This document shows, one piece after another, positions 6,095 through 8,305 of a DNA stretch of 8,305 nt. The notes beneath the pieces are model-generated. The model worked only from the letters and a program-made list of their open reading frames with translations. It did no database searches and was not told where the DNA came from. Every line of letters starts with the position of its first letter. Position 1 is the stretch's first letter. A program made the position numbers and the translations under genes. This stretch comes from Bacteroidota bacterium (GTDB taxonomy: Bacteria; Bacteroidota; Bacteroidia; Flavobacteriales; Flavobacteriaceae). The stretch lies in assembly GCA_015767395.1 (NCBI GenBank), contig JADWMI010000026.1, positions 6,361 to 14,665 of the forward strand. Reading direction: 5' to 3'.

Positions 6095-7037
6095 CTATAT
6101 TAACGTTTTTTGATTCTACAATTGCATTTTCTTTTACAACTGCAACTTCTTCAACTTCCTTTTTAACAACTGGCTTTTTCACCACAGGTTTTTTCTCAAC
6201 AACCTTTTTAACTTTTTTTGGTGGAAAGTTGGTTTCTATTATTGAGTGTGTTGGACAAACATCCACACATTTTCTACAAAGTGTACACAAAGCTGGATCA
6301 ATGTATGCTAGATTATTTTCCATTATCACAGCATCTTTCGGGCAAATATCCTCACATTTCGAACAGCCTATACAAGCAACTGCACAAGATTTTTTGGCAA
6401 TACCTCCTTTATCTTCATTTAAACAACCTACAAATATTTTTAAATCGCGTTTATTTAATGGGCGCATTTCAATAATATCACGAGGACAAGCTTTTACACA
6501 AGCGCCACAAGAGGTACATTTATCAGTATCAATTACAGGTAAACCTGTTGATTCATCCATATGCATGGCACCAAAATCACAAACTGACACACAATCACCA
6601 TCCCCTAAACAACCATATTGGCAATCGGTTTCGCCACCATAAACCATTGCAGAAATAGCACAAGTTCTTGGCCCTTGATATTCTGTTGTTTTCGGACGCA
6701 CATCACAACCACCCTGGCAACGTAAAACCGCGACTGTTGGATCTTTTTCTGCTACTTCTTTACCTAATTTTTCTGCTACCAATTTCATCACTTCATTTCC
6801 TCCTACCGGACAAAATAAATCTGAAATATCTTCGGTATTCACCAACTTATCTGCAAAAGATTTACAACCCGGAGAGCCGCAACCAGCACAATTTGCACCC
6901 GGTAATATTTCGTCAACCTCTTCAATTAAAGGATTCTCATACACATAAAACTTCTTGGAAACTACATACAGTATAACTGCTGCAATTACCCCTAAAGAAG
7001 CCAATAACAAAACACTATATAAAACTGAATCTGTCAT
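6087..7037 (-). CDS. rnfB: Rnf complex multi-cluster ferredoxin subunit RnfB
   Basis: RnfB is the entry or exit point for ferredoxin electrons. One N-terminal membrane helix (about 5-27) anchors a cytoplasmic iron-sulfur region. The RnfB-specific Fes domain has LPGANCAGCGSPGCKSFADKL, with Cys50, 53, 58 and a fourth at 76. Then come Cys139, 143, 149, 153 (CQYGCLGDGDCVSVC), Cys174, 177, 180, 184 (CTSCGACVKACP), Cys222, 225, 228, 232 (CIGCSKCEDICP) and Cys251, 254, 257, 261 (CTLCRKCVDVCP). Extra cysteines at 107, 111, 126, 205 and 218 bring the total to 25, so at least five clusters are likely. This is the long RnfB type, bigger than the roughly 190-residue E. coli RsxB. Residues 271-316 form a Lys/Val/Glu-rich tail with two KKPVV repeats, lacking cysteines. 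Confidence 0.96.
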   Translation of the reverse strand: MTDSVLYSVLLLASLGVIAAVILYVVSKKFYVYENPLIEEVDEILPGANCAGCGSPGCKSFADKLVNTEDISDLFCPVGGNEVMKLVAEKLGKEVAEKDPTVAVLRCQGGCDVRPKTTEYQGPRTCAISAMVYGGETDCQYGCLGDGDCVSVCDFGAMHMDESTGLPVIDTDKCTSCGACVKACPRDIIEMRPLNKRDLKIFVGCLNEDKGGIAKKSCAVACIGCSKCEDICPKDAVIMENNLAYIDPALCTLCRKCVDVCPTHSIIETNFPPKKVKKVVEKKPVVKKPVVKKEVEEVAVVKENAIVESKNVNIDA

Positions 7038-7039
7038 TC

Positions 7040-7486
7040 TTAATTAAATTTTAATATTGAAACTTGAAATGCCTTTTGAAACCTATCTTTCAACACAAAA
7101 AGCATAAAATAATAAGGAATTAAAATTGCTAAGGAAAACAACCCTGCAACCCACTCTTTTAAAAATAATGAAGTAATAATGAGCACTAGAAACATTAAAA
7201 TAAATGGAAAAACATAAGCCCAAAACACAGCTTTTAAACCTAATTCTCTTTTCAACACCACATCAACTGGTTCATTTAATTGAAAAGATTGTGTTGGATT
7301 TGAAATTTCTATCTCTTTGTCGTTTGAATCTGACACACCACAAGCCGATTGTGCCTTGCATCCTTCGCAATTCACATTCCCTTTTAAAGAAACTGTAATA
7401 CCATTTTCAGAAATTTCAGAAATAATTCCTTCGTGTTTAATATTATCTTTTGTGGCTTTATAACTGTCTAAATCCAGTTGCGTCAT
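7040..7486 (-). CDS. rseC: SoxR-reducing system/Rnf accessory membrane protein RseC
   Basis: A 148-residue protein of the RseC/MucC family. The N-terminal part (about 17-82) is soluble with a cysteine motif CEGCKAQSACG (Cys40, 43, 49), a candidate metal or iron-sulfur site. Two membrane helices follow (about 86-108 and 112-132) with a short charged tail. In E. coli, RseC acts with the RsxABCDGE complex in keeping SoxR reduced; in Bacteroidota, rseC commonly sits at the head of the rnf operon. A role in assembly or function of this Rnf complex is inferred from position, 2 bp before rnfB. The ATG at 7486 (MTQLDLDSY) is preferred over an in-frame TTG at 7492. No promoter could be assigned confidently upstream. 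Confidence 0.87.
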   Translation of the reverse strand: MTQLDLDSYKATKDNIKHEGIISEISENGITVSLKGNVNCEGCKAQSACGVSDSNDKEIEISNPTQSFQLNEPVDVVLKRELGLKAVFWAYVFPFILMFLVLIITSLFLKEWVAGLFSLAILIPYYFMLFVLKDRFQKAFQVSILKFN

Positions 7487-7703
7487 AATCAATCTTCTAC
7501 ATTATCTTGAGCGGATAAAATTAAGGCTTATAAATAGTTTAAAATATGATTATTGTTAGGGTTTATTTTAAAAAAGTAATCCCAATAAATCTATTTTATT
7601 TCTTATTTTATGGATTGTTAATAAAAAACCATCGGTTAAGAATTCTAAATTCTATTTAATTCATACTTTTAAAAATTCTTTTTTTAAACAATATTGCTCG
7701 TAC
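7487..7703. other. Divergent intergenic region between rseC and dnaE
   Basis: This 217-bp, very AT-rich spacer must hold the promoters of both the leftward rnf operon and rightward dnaE. I found no exact TAnnTTTG box on either strand; the closest leftward candidate, TAGATTTA, misses the final G. No strong hairpin, operator-like palindrome or small open frame stands out. Confidence 0.6.
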
Positions 7704-8305
7704 ATGTTTTTAATATTTGACACTGAAACCACAGGTTTACCAAAAAAATGGAAAGCACCAATTACAGATACTGATAATTGGCCACGCTGTGTTCAAATAG
7801 CTTGGCAATTGCATAATGAATTTGGTGAATTAGTAGAACAGCAAGATTATTTAATTAAGCCTGAAAATTATAACATACCTTATGATGCTGAACAAATTCA
7901 TGGGATATCTACGCAATTAGCACAAGAAAAAGGGGAAAGCCTAGAAAAAGTGTTACACCTTTTTAATGAGGCTCTTTCTAAATCAAAGTTTGTAGTTGGA
8001 CAAAACGTAAAATTTGACCTCAATATTATGGGGTGTGAATATATAAGAAAAGAAGTCCAAACTAATTTAATTGAACTTCCAGTTTTAGATACTTGTACCG
8101 AAAAAACAGCTACATTATGTCAAATTCCTGGTGGTAGAGGCGGTAAATTTAAATTACCAACCTTAACTGAATTACACGAATATTTATTTCACAAACCATT
8201 TTCAGAAGCGCATAATGCGACTGCCGATGTAGAAGCAACCACACGCTGTTTTTTAGAATTAATTAGAAAAAGAATTTACACAAAGGAAGAATTAGATGTT
8301 TCTTC
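7704..8305 (+). CDS. dnaE: DNA polymerase III alpha subunit, N-terminal exonuclease domain (3' truncated by window)
   Basis: The 200 codons present form a DEDDh 3'-5' exonuclease domain. ExoI is FLIFDTETTGLPK (Asp6, Glu8), ExoII is VVGQNVKFDLNIM (Asp105) and ExoIII is EAHNATADVEATT (His170, Asp175), so all five catalytic residues are intact. The sequence around TDTDNWPRCVQIAWQLH and PGGRGGKFKLPTLTELHEYLF is what I know from Bacteroidota DnaE proteins, which carry this proofreading-type domain ahead of the PHP and polymerase regions. It would be the replicative polymerase catalytic subunit. The ATG at 7704 opens directly onto the first exonuclease beta strand and no upstream alternative is needed. 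The polymerase part lies beyond the window, so a stand-alone DnaQ-like exonuclease cannot be fully excluded, but the close resemblance argues for DnaE. Confidence 0.85.
   Translation, partial: MFLIFDTETTGLPKKWKAPITDTDNWPRCVQIAWQLHNEFGELVEQQDYLIKPENYNIPYDAEQIHGISTQLAQEKGESLEKVLHLFNEALSKSKFVVGQNVKFDLNIMGCEYIRKEVQTNLIELPVLDTCTEKTATLCQIPGGRGGKFKLPTLTELHEYLFHKPFSEAHNATADVEATTRCFLELIRKRIYTKEELDVS

Noticed and set aside
6229..6642. Plus-strand 137-residue open frame antisense to rnfB
   Set aside because: Lies wholly within the cysteine-rich RnfB coding region, whose motifs are unambiguous; no domain or promoter supports the antisense frame.
7040..7492. TTG start for rseC adding two residues (at 7492)
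   Set aside because: An ATG two codons downstream (7486) is the more likely start; nothing upstream favours TTG.

Overview
This AT-rich window reads as a chromosome segment from a member of the Bacteroidota, most likely a marine-type Flavobacteriia. The evidence is a DnaE that starts with a DEDDh exonuclease domain, a ribosomal protein bS16 with a long Ala/Glu-rich tail, a TAnnTTTG promoter box, genes without clear Shine-Dalgarno sequences, and an Rnf operon in the order B-C-D-G-E-A led by rseC.

Layout, left to right. Positions 1-131 hold the last 42 codons of an unidentified plus-strand gene. Positions about 189-475 hold a decayed fragment of an IS3-family insertion sequence: one terminal repeat plus the frameshifted C-terminal part of an orfB transposase on the minus strand. 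A strong hairpin terminator (493-525) follows. It closes a minus-strand transcription unit made of rpsP (bS16), rimM (ribosome maturation factor) and, only 10 bp after rimM, tRNA-Ser(GGA). A flavobacterial -7 promoter box lies upstream of rpsP.

Positions 1968-7486 are one tightly packed minus-strand operon: rseC, rnfB, rnfC, rnfD, rnfG, rnfE, rnfA. Gaps are 1-5 bp and there is one 8-bp overlap. It encodes a complete six-subunit Rnf complex, the membrane ferredoxin:NAD+ oxidoreductase that couples electron transfer to Na+ or H+ movement, plus the accessory membrane protein RseC. All expected cofactor sites are visible: the ferredoxin-like cysteine clusters of RnfB and RnfC, the glycine-rich nucleotide/flavin motif of RnfC, covalent-FMN threonine motifs in RnfD and RnfG, and paired membrane cysteines in RnfA and RnfE. 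The flavin transferase ApbE, needed to attach those FMNs, is not in the window.

A 217-bp AT-rich divergent spacer separates rseC from the plus-strand start of dnaE (7704 to the window edge), of which only the N-terminal proofreading-type exonuclease domain is present.

I see no CRISPR array, defence island, intact mobile element or undescribed multi-gene system. The least obvious items are the buried IS3 fossil, the co-transcribed tRNA, and the Rnf operon lying between the rpsP-rimM unit and dnaE.
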